From: an uncultured Pseudomonadota bacterium
GTDB taxonomy: Bacteria > Myxococcota_A > UBA796 > SXON01
Reading direction: 5' to 3'
Assembly: GCA_903959175.1 (NCBI GenBank)
Contig: CAJBVW010000196.1
Location: 1-34,035, forward strand
Length of the DNA: 34,035 nucleotides
Positions within the stretch are counted from its first letter, which is position 1. Every line of letters starts with the position of its first letter. Below the pieces are notes generated by a model. It did no database searches and was not told where the DNA came from. It saw only the letters and a list, made by a program, of their open reading frames with translations. A program made the translations under genes and the position numbers. Positions 1 to 9,940 of the stretch are shown here, one piece after another.

Positions 1-160
1 CCGCCCCCGGGTGCACGCTCGCATCCGCGTCGTCGCAGTCCACGCTGGCCAGGTAGCCGTCGCGGTCCTGGTCGGTGCCCTCTCCCGAGAGGCCGGTTTC
101 ATCGCCGATAACGACGCTCGAACCCGAGCAGGCGAGCAGGGAGAGGAGGAGCAGGATCAC
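1..160 (-). CDS. Lipoprotein with MopE-like metal-binding repeat, partial (3' end outside window)
   Basis: Minus strand reads VILLLLSLLACSGSSVVIGDETGLSGEGTDQDRDGYLASVDCDDADASVHPGA: lipobox LLAC followed by DxDxDGY..DCDDxxxxxxPGA. GAGG lies upstream of the GTG at 160. Confidence 0.75.
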   Translation of the reverse strand, partial: MILLLLSLLACSGSSVVIGDETGLSGEGTDQDRDGYLASVDCDDADASVHPGA

Positions 161-285
161 GGAGAACCTCGGGGGTGTACGGGTGTAGTGCCGCCACCCG
201 TATCGTTCTCTCAGTGAGTCTCGCTCGACGAGGGCGGAACGCGAGCGGCGTGCCCGGCGCCCGTCGCGTGTTTAGACTCGTCGCC

Positions 286-1140
286 GTGGACCCCCTGCTC
301 CTCCTCGTGCCGCTCGTGGTCGTCGCCCCCGCGATCGGCATCGGCGTGTACCTGCTCGGCGCCGCGCTCCGATGGCGGGCGTACTACCAGCATAAGGGCG
401 TCGAGGCGCCCGCGCTGCCCGTGGGTGCCTTCGTGCGGTACGCGCTCGGGGAGGGCGTCGCGATGGTCACGCTCATGTGGTGGCGCGTGCGCGCCGCGCT
501 GGCCGACGCCCTTCGGGAGCCAGAGGGCCCCGTGAGCGGGCCGCCGGTGTTGTGCGTCCACGGCATCACCCAGAACGGCACGAACTTCCTCCGCTTGCGC
601 CGCACCCTCGAGCGCCGCGGCCGCCCCACGCGCGCCGTCTCCCTCGGCGTCCCCGGCCGCCCGCTCGCCGCCTACGTCCCGCCGCTCGAGCGGGCCCTCC
701 GCGAGCTCATCGCCGTCGCGCCCGGCGGCACCGTCGACGTCGTCGCGCACTCCATGGGCGGCGTCGTGTTGCGCATGGCGCTCGCCGCGCACCCCGACCT
801 CGCGCCGCACCTCCGCCGCATCGTCACCGTCGCCAGCCCGCACGCCGGCACCGCCGCCGGCCGCGGCTTCCCCATCGCGGGCGCGGTGCGAAGCCTCGGC
901 CGCCGCTCGCCGCTCCTCCAGGACCTCCCCGGCTTCCCGAGCAGCGCCCACCTCACGACGATCGCCGCCCGGCACGACCTCATCGTCTACCCCCAGGAGA
1001 CGTGCCACCTCCCCGGCGCGCGCACCATCGAGCTCGACGATGTCGGCCATGTGGGCCTCCTCACGCGCCGCGCCGCCGTCACCCGCATCGTCGAGGCCGT
1101 GTGTGACGACGAGCCCGCCGCGATCGTGTCGCCGGCGTAG
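286..1140 (+). CDS. Alpha/beta hydrolase, lipase-like
   Basis: VLCVHGITQNGTNF, AHSMGG nucleophile elbow, TVASPHAGT; N-terminal hydrophobic segment; GTG start at 286 in frame with the listed ORF. Confidence 0.85.
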   Translation: MDPLLLLVPLVVVAPAIGIGVYLLGAALRWRAYYQHKGVEAPALPVGAFVRYALGEGVAMVTLMWWRVRAALADALREPEGPVSGPPVLCVHGITQNGTNFLRLRRTLERRGRPTRAVSLGVPGRPLAAYVPPLERALRELIAVAPGGTVDVVAHSMGGVVLRMALAAHPDLAPHLRRIVTVASPHAGTAAGRGFPIAGAVRSLGRRSPLLQDLPGFPSSAHLTTIAARHDLIVYPQETCHLPGARTIELDDVGHVGLLTRRAAVTRIVEAVCDDEPAAIVSPA

Positions 1141-1158
1141 CGCCCCCCGAGGTAAGCC

Positions 1159-3118
1159 GTGCAGATGCGGCTGCGCGGCACGATCGGCTGGCTCGTCCTC
1201 GCGGGGGTGCCGCGGTGGCGGCGCCGCCCCCCCCGTCGACGCCCCGGCGCCCGCCGTCGAGCGCCCCGGCGTCCTCCGGATCGGCCCGCCCGCCCCCGCC
1301 GTCGGCATCTACGGCATCGCCGCGCCCCGCCCCGACGGCGAGCCCCGCGCGCGCCGCGTGTACGTCTCCAGCCTCCACGTGCCCTTCCTCACCGTGCTGG
1401 ACGCCGACACCGGCGCCTGGCTCGACGCGGTCGACCTGCGCGACGGGTGCGGGGATCACGCCTTCTTCCCACGCCTCTTCGCGGTCGGGACCGTGCTCTG
1501 GGTGACCGACACGGAGGCCGGGCGCTTGTGCCGTTACGACACCGCCACCGATACCTGGCTCGACCCGGTCGCGGTCGAGGGCCTCGGCGGCGGCGTCGCC
1601 GTGAGCGGGAACGACCTCTGGGTCGCGACGCGCACCGAGCTGCTCCGGCACGACGGCACCGACGTCGTCGAGCGCGTGCCGGCCCCCGGGTGGGCGAGCG
1701 CCCTCGACGTCGACGGCGACACCTTCGCCGTGCTCATGGGCCCCGACGCACGCGTGGCCCTCGTGGCGCGCGACGGCACCGTGACCTGGGAAGCGGAGGT
1801 GGCGGGGGCGCGGCTCAACGACGTCGCGCTCCTCGACGGGCGCGTGTTCGTCACCGATCGCGTCGAAGGCGACGTGATCGCGCTGGCCGACGGCGCCGAG
1901 GTCGGCCGCGTGCACACCGGCTCCGACACCTTCGCGGTGGACCGCCGCGGCGACACCCTCCTCGTCACCAACCGCCAGGGCGCCGCGCTCCCGGACTCGG
2001 GCGCGTACGAGGGCGGCCCCTCGCTGGTCACCGCGTTCGCCGCCGATCTCTCGGTACGGTGGCGCGCTCAGCTCGACAAGACCATCCACTTCCTCGCGGA
2101 CGACGGCGAGCGGCTGTGGGCCGCCAACGAGGACGCCCTCCGCGTCTCCGCGATCGACCCCGAGACCGGCGAGGAGCTGCTACGGACGGAGCCCCTCGGC
2201 CTCAGCGTCGACCACCTCGCCGAGTCCGACGGTGCCGTGTTCTTCGGCAGTCACCTCACCGACGAAGTGTGGCGCATCGGTCCCGACGGCGCCGCCACCG
2301 TCGCGTCCGTGTGCGGGTGGCCCTTCGTCACCGTCCCCACCGACGCCGGGCTCGTCGTGCCGTGCCAGGAGGACGGCGAGGTGTGGACGCTCGACCCCGC
2401 GACGCTCGACGTGCGCGCCACCCAGGACGTGGCGGACACGCTCTTCCCCGCCTGCGCGGACGGGCTCTGCACCGGCCACGACACGCTCGTCTCCGCCGCC
2501 GCGGACGGCGAAACCGTCGTCTTCACCGATCCGCACGTCGGCGCCCTCCGCTGGACCGACGGCCGCACGGTCGACCTCGGTGACTTCCCCACGCCGGGCG
2601 CCCTCCACCACTTCGACGTCGCCGCGCTCGACGGGGCGGTGGTCGCCTACGAGCCGCGCACCGCCTCGCTCTACGCGGTCCCCGGCGCCGCGCCGCTGCC
2701 CGTCGCGGAGGACACCGCGCCCTTCGCGCTCGTCCCGGACGGGGACCGCGTGTGGGTCGGCGCGCACGCCCGCGACACGACGCTCGTCGCCGTCGCGGAG
2801 CTGCCCGAGGGCTTCGTCGTGCACGCGGCGGGGGAGGGGTGGATCGTCGCGGTGGAGGGCGAGGACCTCGTCGTGCTCGAGGGCGACACCCTCGTCGAGG
2901 CCGGCCGCCTCGCGATCGAGGGCCTGCGCGTGCCGCCGTGGCGCGCCATCGCTGGGGGGCTCGGGCCGCTGCGTCTCCGCGTCGTCGGCGCGGAGCTGCT
3001 CGTCGCGAACACGATGCGGGGGACACTGGAGCGGCGCGCGCTCCCCGACCTCGCGGCCCTCGGGGACGACACGCCGGTCGCCGTCGGGCGCTGGGCCGAC
3101 CTCCCCGGCGTCCGGTAG
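1159..3118 (+). CDS. Beta-propeller (YncE-like) lipoprotein; signal peptide and body in different frames
   Basis: Frame of the 1040..3118 ORF has repeats such as LWVTDTEAGRLCRYDTATDTWLDPV and DLWVATRTELLRHDG. The signal peptide MRLRGTIGWLVLAG with a GAGG ribosome site is in frame of 1159. A 1-nt shift at the G5 run 1203-1207 joins them. Confidence 0.7.
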
Positions 3119-3149
3119 GCTACGCTCCCGCCACCCCCGGAAGCCCGCC

Positions 3150-4256
3150 GTGAAGCCCCTCAGTCTCCTCGCCTCGCGCGCCGCCCTCCTCCTGGCGCTC
3201 GGCGTCGCCGGCGTCGCGTGCGCGGATGGCGCTTCGCTCGCCCAGGGGCAGTCCGGCCCGCAGGTGCAGCCGACCCCGCCGACCCCGCCCACGGGCCCCG
3301 GCACGACGTCCACCCCGCCGACCCCGCCCACCGGCGCCCAGCCCGGCGCCCAGCCCGGCACGAAGGGGGGCGGCGGCGAGCCCGCGCGCAACAACGATGT
3401 GTACGCGGCCGTCATCGACCGGAGCGGCAACGCGCGCGACGTGCGCAAGGTGTTCGCCAAGGGTGAGTCGCCGGAGGGCATCCGCCTCGCCCGGGACGTG
3501 GGCCCGCTCCAGAAGGGGAACATCCTCCTCTACTTCATGGACTTCACCAACTGGGCGTCCCAGGGGCAGGACGCGACGGCGGTCGTCACCGGCTCCACCG
3601 ACGGCGTGGTGTGGTCCACCCCGCGGCCCGTGCGCCTCGACGACGCCCCGCTCGAACGCAAGAGCTTCGTGGACGTGTCCGTCGTCCAGCTCGACGACGG
3701 TCGGCTCCGCATGTACTTCATGGCCCGCAAGGAGGCCTACGAGACGACGGTGCCCATCCGCTCGGCGCTCTCGACCGACGGTGTCAACTTCGCCGTCGAG
3801 CCCGGCGTCCGCATCGCGAGCACCGACAACGTCGAGGTCGCGCGGGCCGGGGCCACCTGGGTGATGTTCATGTCGGACTACCCGAAGGGCACGAGCGGCG
3901 TCGCCACCTCCACGGACGGCCTCGCGTGGCTCGCCGCGGATCGCGTGGTGCCCGGCGTCGGCATCGGCGCCTACGAGGCGAACGGCGGGCTCGCCTACCT
4001 CACGCACGGCGGCTCGGGCCTCCTGGGCTACGGCTTCGACGCGCGCGGCCGCACCGCGAGCAAGGACCACAGCTACGCGGTGGAGGCCGGGGGCGGCCTC
4101 GCGGACGCCTCGCCCGTCGTGATGTCGGACGGCTCGCTCCTGGTCTTCTTCAAGCGCATGGGCGGCGGGATGAAGCCCGCGCCGCGCGCCTCGGGGGCAC
4201 CGCCGCAGCGCAGCTCGCCGCAGCAACACAAGGAGCGCCCGCCCTCCGCGAGATAG
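3150..4256 (+). CDS. Lipoprotein with Pro-rich linker and sialidase/glycosidase-like beta-propeller repeats
   Basis: Signal MKPLSLLASRAALLLALGVAGVAC; linker PTPPTPPTG; repeats TGSTDGVVWSTPRPV, ALSTDGVNFAVEPGVRI, ATSTDGLAWLAADRVVPG. Confidence 0.75.
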   Translation: MKPLSLLASRAALLLALGVAGVACADGASLAQGQSGPQVQPTPPTPPTGPGTTSTPPTPPTGAQPGAQPGTKGGGGEPARNNDVYAAVIDRSGNARDVRKVFAKGESPEGIRLARDVGPLQKGNILLYFMDFTNWASQGQDATAVVTGSTDGVVWSTPRPVRLDDAPLERKSFVDVSVVQLDDGRLRMYFMARKEAYETTVPIRSALSTDGVNFAVEPGVRIASTDNVEVARAGATWVMFMSDYPKGTSGVATSTDGLAWLAADRVVPGVGIGAYEANGGLAYLTHGGSGLLGYGFDARGRTASKDHSYAVEAGGGLADASPVVMSDGSLLVFFKRMGGGMKPAPRASGAPPQRSSPQQHKERPPSAR

Positions 4257-4281
4257 GGAGGGGCGCCCCCCGGAGCTCCCC

Positions 4282-5802
4282 GTGCCCCTCCTGACCCGCG
4301 CCGAAGCGACCCGCTACGCCGAGACCTCCCTCCACGCCGACGTGATGGCGTTCGTCGCCGGCCTCGCCGCGCGGAACGACCCGCGCCTGCACGTCAGCTC
4401 GTTCGGGACCAGCCCGCAGGGCCGGGATCTCCCCCTCCTCGTCGTCTCCGCGCACGGCGTTCGCACCCCCGAGGCGTCTCGCCGCCTGGGCCTCCCCGTG
4501 GTGCTCGTCCTCAACGGCATCCACGCCGGCGAGGTCGAGGGCAAGGAGGCGAGCCTCATGCTCGTGCGGGATCTATTGGATGGCACGCTCGGTACGGCGG
4601 GCGCCGAGCTGCTCGCCCACGTCACGCTCGTCGTGGTCCCCCTCTTCAACCCCGACGGCAACGACGCGGTCGACCCCGCCAACCGCCGCCTCCACCTCCC
4701 CAAGTTGGAGGGGCAGATCGGGCCCATGTTGGTCGGCACGCGTGTCAACGCGTCGGGCATCAACCTGAACCGCGACTACATGCGGCAGGAGGCGCCGGAG
4801 ATGCGGGTGCTCCAGGAGCGCGTCGCGCAGGTGTGGGAGCCCGAGCTCACCATCGACAACCACGCCACCAACGGCTCGATCCACCGCTTCTCGATGACCT
4901 ACGACGTGCCCCACACGATCGAGAGCGGCCGCGCCGAGCCCATCCGGTACGTGCGGGATCGCCTCCTCCCGCCGGTCACCGCCGCGATGAAGGCCAATCA
5001 CGGCATCGACGCCGGGTGGTACGGCAACTTCGTGGAGGACGAACGTGTCCTCGACGCCAACGGCGAGGCCGATCCGGAGAGCATCGTGCGCGAGGGGTGG
5101 ATGACCTACCCGCACCACCCCCGGTTTGGGAGCAACTATCGGGGGTTGACCAGCCGGATGGATCTCCTGTTGGAGTGTTACTCCTACATCCCCTTCGCCG
5201 AGCGCGTCCGCACCGCGTATGCGTTCGTGCTCGAGTCGCTCCGCTACGTCGCCGCCCACGCGGAGGACATCCTGCAGACCGTCGCCGCGAGCCGCACCCC
5301 GCGCGACCGCATCGCCGTCCGCTACCGGTTGGACGCCGGCGCCCCCGTCGAGATCCTCACCCGCAGCCCACGCACGCTCGACGGCGCCCCGATCGCGCTG
5401 ATGATGCCCTACTTCGACCGCTTCGTCGGCACCACCGTCGTCGACCGCCCCGCCGCCTACCTCGTGCCCCCCGCCGTCGCGACGCACCTGCGTCGTCACG
5501 GCCTCGCCGTCACCGAGGCCACCGGCCGCCACGACGTCGAGGTCGCGACCATCGAGGGCGAGGCGACCGAGGGCGGGCGCAAGATCCTCGAGGCCGCCAA
5601 GGTCGGCGAATTGCGTGTCACTTGGGCGTCCGACGGCCGCAGCCCGCCGGCCGGGTGGGGCCGTGTTGACACGAATCAGCCGCTCGGCGCCATCGCGGTG
5701 TACCTGTGTGAGCCCGAGAGCGACGACGGGGCCGTTGAGAACGGCCTCGTAGCGGTGCCGGGGGCGGGGGAGGAGTACCCGATCTGGCGGGTGAGGGGAT
5801 AA
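4282..5802 (+). CDS. M14 family zinc carboxypeptidase
   Basis: VLNGIHAGEVEGKEA (HxxE), NLNRDYMR, IDNHATNGS; continuous 506-aa ORF. Confidence 0.88.
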   Translation: MPLLTRAEATRYAETSLHADVMAFVAGLAARNDPRLHVSSFGTSPQGRDLPLLVVSAHGVRTPEASRRLGLPVVLVLNGIHAGEVEGKEASLMLVRDLLDGTLGTAGAELLAHVTLVVVPLFNPDGNDAVDPANRRLHLPKLEGQIGPMLVGTRVNASGINLNRDYMRQEAPEMRVLQERVAQVWEPELTIDNHATNGSIHRFSMTYDVPHTIESGRAEPIRYVRDRLLPPVTAAMKANHGIDAGWYGNFVEDERVLDANGEADPESIVREGWMTYPHHPRFGSNYRGLTSRMDLLLECYSYIPFAERVRTAYAFVLESLRYVAAHAEDILQTVAASRTPRDRIAVRYRLDAGAPVEILTRSPRTLDGAPIALMMPYFDRFVGTTVVDRPAAYLVPPAVATHLRRHGLAVTEATGRHDVEVATIEGEATEGGRKILEAAKVGELRVTWASDGRSPPAGWGRVDTNQPLGAIAVYLCEPESDDGAVENGLVAVPGAGEEYPIWRVRG

Positions 5803-5811
5803 CGGTCCCCC

Positions 5812-6495
5812 GTGCCCACCGTCCTCACGCTCACCCCGGCCTTCGGCGGCGCCCGCTACGGGCCCTTCACCAGCGGCAATGTCTCCATCGGGAGCGACCC
5901 GCAGTGCCAGGTCCTGGTCGACGCGCAGCGCGGCGTCCTCCCGCTCCACGCCTGGGTCACCGAGCGCCCCGGCGGCTGGACCCTTCACCCCGGCGTCCCC
6001 GACGCGAAGCTCTGCGTCTCCCGGCGCGGCGCGCGCCCCTCGCCCGTCTCCGGCCCGGTCGACCTGTCGGAGGGGGACGGCTTCACGTTGGGGGACCGCA
6101 CGGGCGTCGCCTTCCTCGTGAGCAGCGCCGGGAGCAGCGCCGCCTCCACGATCCGCACGCCGCCTGCGTCTCCGGGCCGCCCCTCCTCCGCGTCGACGGG
6201 CCGCCCCACCGTCTCCGGCCCGGTCGCCTCCAGCGCGCCACCCCGCCGCACCGCCTCCGGCCCGCGAAACCGCATGCCGACGGCCGACGCCTTCGCGGAC
6301 GAGGCGATGCGGATGGCCGAGGTCGAGCTCATGCGCCGCGGCCCCTTCCAGCAGGTGCGCCAGCTCGCCTACCGCTACCGCACCGGGGCGCTCTTCCAGC
6401 CCCGGTTCATCCTGCTCACGCTCTTCGCCGTGGTCAGCGGGAGCTTCGTCACCTGCTCGGGGATCGCGGCGTCGTTGTGGGCGTTCCTGCACTGA
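5812..6495 (+). CDS. FHA-domain-like protein with C-terminal transmembrane helix
   Basis: N-terminal ARYGPFTSGNVSIGSDPQCQVLVDAQRGVLPLHAWVT resembles FHA; C-terminal ILLTLFAVVSGSFVTCSGIAASLWAFL is hydrophobic. Confidence 0.6.
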   Translation: MPTVLTLTPAFGGARYGPFTSGNVSIGSDPQCQVLVDAQRGVLPLHAWVTERPGGWTLHPGVPDAKLCVSRRGARPSPVSGPVDLSEGDGFTLGDRTGVAFLVSSAGSSAASTIRTPPASPGRPSSASTGRPTVSGPVASSAPPRRTASGPRNRMPTADAFADEAMRMAEVELMRRGPFQQVRQLAYRYRTGALFQPRFILLTLFAVVSGSFVTCSGIAASLWAFLH

Positions 6496-6532
6496 TACAT
6501 CGATGGTTCGACTGATACATCGACACATCGAG
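6492..6532. repeat. CGATGTATCAG-family repeat at the FHA/fhs convergent junction
   Basis: Minus strand TCGATGTGTCGATGTATCAGTCGAACCATCGATGTATCAG. Confidence 0.8.
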
Positions 6533-6537
6533 CCCGC

Positions 6538-8127
6538 TCACCCCTCCTGCATCAACCCACGGATCTTCCCGCTCGCGTCCACATGGATGCGCTTGGCGGC
6601 GGGCTCTTTCGGCAGGCCGGGCATGGTCTGGATGTCGCCCGCGAGCGCCACGACAAAACCCGCGCCGGCGTGGAGGCGCAGCTCGCGCACGTGCAGCGTG
6701 TGGTCGGTCACGAGGCCCTTGCGCTTTGGGTCGTCGGTGATGGAGAGCGGCGTCTTCGCGACACACACCGGGAGCGCGCCGCCGCCGAGCGCGGTGACGC
6801 GGGCGAGGTCCTTCTTGGCGGACTCCTCGAGGACGACGCCGTTCGCGCCGTACAGATCGCGGGCGAGGGTGCCGAGCTTGTCGGGGATGGGCATGTCGAG
6901 CGGGTAGAGCCAGCGGGGCGTCGGGGGAGGGGAGCCGAGCGGGGGGAGGCCGTCCAGCACCACATCCGCGGCCTCGAGGGCGCCCTCGCCGCCGTGGGCG
7001 AAGCCGTCGCAGGGGGCGAAGGCGGCGCCGCGCTCGGCGCAGTAGGCGCGCACGCGGTCGACGTCGGCGGCGGTGTCGTCCGGGAAGCGGTTGAGGACGA
7101 CGACGGGGTCGAGATCGAAGCGCGCCACGCCGGCGAGGTGGTGGCCGAGGAGGGCGAGGCCGCGGTCGAGGTCTCCCTCGCCGTGCCAGAGGAGCGCGCG
7201 GCGGGTCACGACGAGCACGACCTTGCTGGGCCAGAGCCCGGGGGCGCGCGCCTTGATGTCGAGGAACTTCTCGCCGCCGAGGTCGAAGGCGAAGCCGGCC
7301 TCGGAGAGCACGATGTCGCTGTGGGCGAGCGCCATGCGCGTCGCGATGCGGGAGTTGCAGCCGTGCGCGATGTTCGCGAAGGGGCCGCCGTGGACGAACG
7401 CGGGGCCGCCCTCCGCGGTCTGGACGAGCGTGGGGAGGAGGGCCTCGGCGAGCAATGCGGACATGCCGCCGACGGCGTTCAGATCCGCGGCGGTGACCGG
7501 GGTGTTGTCGGTGGTCTCGCCCACGATGAGCCGGGCGAGGCGGGCCTCGAGGTCGGCGCGGTTTTCGGCGAGGCAGAGGATGGCCATCACCTCGCTCGCG
7601 GCGGTGATGTCGAAGCCGGACTCGCGGGGGACGCAGTCGAGGCCGACCATCACCCGACGCAACGCGCGATCGTTCATGTCGAGGACGCGGCGCCACCGTG
7701 TCTTGCGGGTGTCGAGGCCGGTGCGGTGCTCCAGGGCGTGGTCCACGAGGGCGGCGAGGAGGTTGTGCGCGCTGGTGATCGCGTGCATGTCGCCGGTGCA
7801 GTGGAGGTTGATCGCGTCGGACGGCTCGATCGTAGCGCGCCCGCCGCCGGTGCCGCCGCCCTTGCGCCCGAACACCGGCCCGATCGAAGGCTCGCGCAGG
7901 GCGAGCCCGACGCGCTGCTCGCGCTGGCGCAGGCCCATCGCGAGCGAGATCGCCATCGTGGTCTTGCCCTCTCCCGACGGGGTCGGCGTGATCGCGGAGA
8001 CGAGCACGAGGCGGCCCTTCGGCGGGCCCGCAGCGTCGAGCGAGACCTTGGCCCGGCCGGGGCCCCAGGGGTGGACGTGGTCGCGGGAGAGGCCGAGCTC
8101 GTCGGCAACTTCGATGATGGGGCGCAT
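6538..8127 (-). CDS. fhs: Formate--tetrahydrofolate ligase
   Basis: ITPTPSGEGKTTMAISLAMGL, LREPSIGPVFGRKGGGTGGG, DINLHCTGDMHAIT-like segment, NGVVLEESAKKDL, GDIQTMPGLPKEPAA. ATG at 8127 gives 529 aa; the longer six-frame extension upstream is spurious. Confidence 0.97.
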   Translation of the reverse strand: MRPIIEVADELGLSRDHVHPWGPGRAKVSLDAAGPPKGRLVLVSAITPTPSGEGKTTMAISLAMGLRQREQRVGLALREPSIGPVFGRKGGGTGGGRATIEPSDAINLHCTGDMHAITSAHNLLAALVDHALEHRTGLDTRKTRWRRVLDMNDRALRRVMVGLDCVPRESGFDITAASEVMAILCLAENRADLEARLARLIVGETTDNTPVTAADLNAVGGMSALLAEALLPTLVQTAEGGPAFVHGGPFANIAHGCNSRIATRMALAHSDIVLSEAGFAFDLGGEKFLDIKARAPGLWPSKVVLVVTRRALLWHGEGDLDRGLALLGHHLAGVARFDLDPVVVLNRFPDDTAADVDRVRAYCAERGAAFAPCDGFAHGGEGALEAADVVLDGLPPLGSPPPTPRWLYPLDMPIPDKLGTLARDLYGANGVVLEESAKKDLARVTALGGGALPVCVAKTPLSITDDPKRKGLVTDHTLHVRELRLHAGAGFVVALAGDIQTMPGLPKEPAAKRIHVDASGKIRGLMQEG

Positions 8128-8205
8128 GGCGGGGCGCTTATCGCCCGCGCGAGGAGGGGGCCCGGCCCGTGAGCGGTTAGGATCCGCGGCCGCCGGAGCC
8201 TGCCC

Positions 8206-9867
8206 GTGAGCCGTGTGTCCACCGTCGCCGACCTCGTCCACGATCGCGCCGAACGTGCGCCCGACATCGTGGCGTTCCGCTTCCTCGGCGCCCGCGACGG
8301 CGACCAGGAGGACATCTCCGCGTCCGGCCTCTACGCGCGCGCCCTCGCCCTCGCGTCCCGCCTCGACGTCGCCCCGGGGGACCGCGTCCTCATCCTCCAC
8401 CCGCCGGGCCTCGGCTACATCGCGGCGTTCTTCGGGTGTCTCCTCGCGGGCGCGGTGCCGGTTCCGGCCTACCCGCCGCGGATGAACCGCAACCTCGAGC
8501 GCATCCAGGCGATCATGGCCGATTGTGGCGCCTCGGTGGCCGTCACGACCGCCGTGATGGCCGCGCGCCTCGCCCCCGAGGCCGAGCTCGCCGGGCTGCG
8601 GTGGGTCGCGGAGGACGCGCCGGAGGCCGCGGGCCCGTTCACCCCCGTCGCGGTCGATCCTAGCTCCCTGGCGTTCCTCCAGTACACGTCGGGCTCCACC
8701 GGCACGCCCAAGGGCGTGATGGTGACGCACGCGAACCTCCTCGCCAACCTCGCAGCCATCAACGAGCGCTTTCGCCTCGGCGAGCAGAGCCGCGGCGTCA
8801 TCTGGCTCCCGCCCTTCCACGACATGGGCCTCATCGGCGGCATCCTCGCCCCGATGTCCGCGCGCTTCACCTGCGTGCTCCTCGCGCCGACCACCTTCCT
8901 CGTGCGGCCCTCCGCGTGGATCACGGCCGTCTCCCGCGAGCACGCCACCGTCAGCGGCGGGCCCGACTTCGCGTGGGCGCTCGCGACGCGCCGCGTCTCC
9001 GAGGCCGTTCGCGCCACCCTCGATCTGTCCACGTGGGACGCTGCCTTCACCGGCGCCGAGCCCGTGCGCCCCGCCACCCTCGCCCGCTTCACCGAGGCCT
9101 TCGCCCCGTGCGGCTTCCGCGCCACCTCGTTCCTGCCCTGCTACGGCCTCGCCGAGGGCACGCTCCTCGTCAGCGGCGTCGCCCAGCGCGCCGGCGCCAG
9201 CACCCTCGCGCTCTCGCCCGAGGCCCTCGCCCGCATGGAGGTCGCGCCCCCCACCGCGGAGGCCGGCACCGTCGAGGTCGTGAGCTGCGGCCCCGCCGCC
9301 CTCGCCACGGAGCTCCGCATCGCCCACCCGGAGACCGGCGCCCCGCTCGCCGCGAACGAGGTCGGCGAGATCCTCGCGCGCGGCCCGAGCATCGCTGCCG
9401 GCTACTGGAACCGCCCCGAGGTCACCGCCGAGGGCTTCCGCGACGGCTGGCTCCACACGGGTGACCTTGGTTTTCTCGCCGACGGCCAGCTCTACGTCAC
9501 CGGCCGCAAGAAGGACCTCGTCCTGTTGCGCGGCCGCAACCTCTACCCGCAGGACCTCGAGGTCGCCGCCGAGGCCGCCCACTCCGACGTGCGCGGCAAC
9601 TCCAGCGCCGCCTTCGGCGTCGAGGTTGACGGCGAGGAGCGCCTCGTGCTCGTCCTCGAGGTGGACGGCCGCAAGGTGCCCGACCCGGGCCCCATCACGG
9701 ACGCCGTGACCGCCGCCATCGCGCAGGCCTTCGACGCGACGGTGTACGCGGTGACGCTCCTCCCGGCGGGCGGCATCCCGCGCACGAGCAGCGGCAAGGT
9801 GCGCCGCGCGGCGACCCGGCTGGCGTGGTTGGCGGGGACGCTCACGGGCGCGGGGGACGAGGGCTGA
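8206..9867 (+). CDS. Fatty acyl-AMP ligase (AMP-dependent synthetase family)
   Basis: LQYTSGSTGTPKGVMVTHANL, GVIWLPPFHDMGLIGG, PVPAYPPRMNRNLERIQAI, GWLHTGDLGFLADGQLYVTGRKKDLVLLRGRNLYPQDLE. Confidence 0.93.
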   Translation: MSRVSTVADLVHDRAERAPDIVAFRFLGARDGDQEDISASGLYARALALASRLDVAPGDRVLILHPPGLGYIAAFFGCLLAGAVPVPAYPPRMNRNLERIQAIMADCGASVAVTTAVMAARLAPEAELAGLRWVAEDAPEAAGPFTPVAVDPSSLAFLQYTSGSTGTPKGVMVTHANLLANLAAINERFRLGEQSRGVIWLPPFHDMGLIGGILAPMSARFTCVLLAPTTFLVRPSAWITAVSREHATVSGGPDFAWALATRRVSEAVRATLDLSTWDAAFTGAEPVRPATLARFTEAFAPCGFRATSFLPCYGLAEGTLLVSGVAQRAGASTLALSPEALARMEVAPPTAEAGTVEVVSCGPAALATELRIAHPETGAPLAANEVGEILARGPSIAAGYWNRPEVTAEGFRDGWLHTGDLGFLADGQLYVTGRKKDLVLLRGRNLYPQDLEVAAEAAHSDVRGNSSAAFGVEVDGEERLVLVLEVDGRKVPDPGPITDAVTAAIAQAFDATVYAVTLLPAGGIPRTSSGKVRRAATRLAWLAGTLTGAGDEG

Positions 9868-9877
9868 TACCCGGCGG

Positions 9878-9940
9878 GGTGTGTCAGGTGTATCAGATGT
9901 ATCGGGCGGCCCCGATGTATCAGATGTGTCGGATGTATCA
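9878..9940. repeat. 9-bp tandem repeat, seven units (one divergent)
   Basis: GGTGTGTCA GGTGTATCA GATGTATCG GGCGGCCCC GATGTATCA GATGTGTCG GATGTATCA. Confidence 0.9.

Noticed and set aside
211-1308. Long minus-strand ORF antisense to the hydrolase gene
   Set aside because: High-GC shadow ORF; Arg/Gly/Ala-rich composition with no motif, while the plus strand encodes a clear hydrolase.
1159-2583. Plus-strand 474-aa Arg/Pro-rich ORF
   Set aside because: Only its first about 15 codons look genuine (signal peptide); the rest is a frame shadow of the beta-propeller gene.
3270-3360. CCGACCCCGCC repeats in the lipoprotein at 3150
   Set aside because: Simple Pro/Thr-rich linker after the lipobox; not unusual.
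4573-6528. 651-aa minus-strand ORF
   Set aside because: Antisense to the M14 peptidase and FHA genes; low-complexity shadow translation.
6583-8172. 529-aa plus-strand ORF antisense to fhs
   Set aside because: Shadow of a strongly conserved enzyme; no domain-like sequence.
9878-9940. 9-bp repeats as a CRISPR array
   Set aside because: Units are contiguous, 9 bp, with no unique spacers and no cas genes seen.
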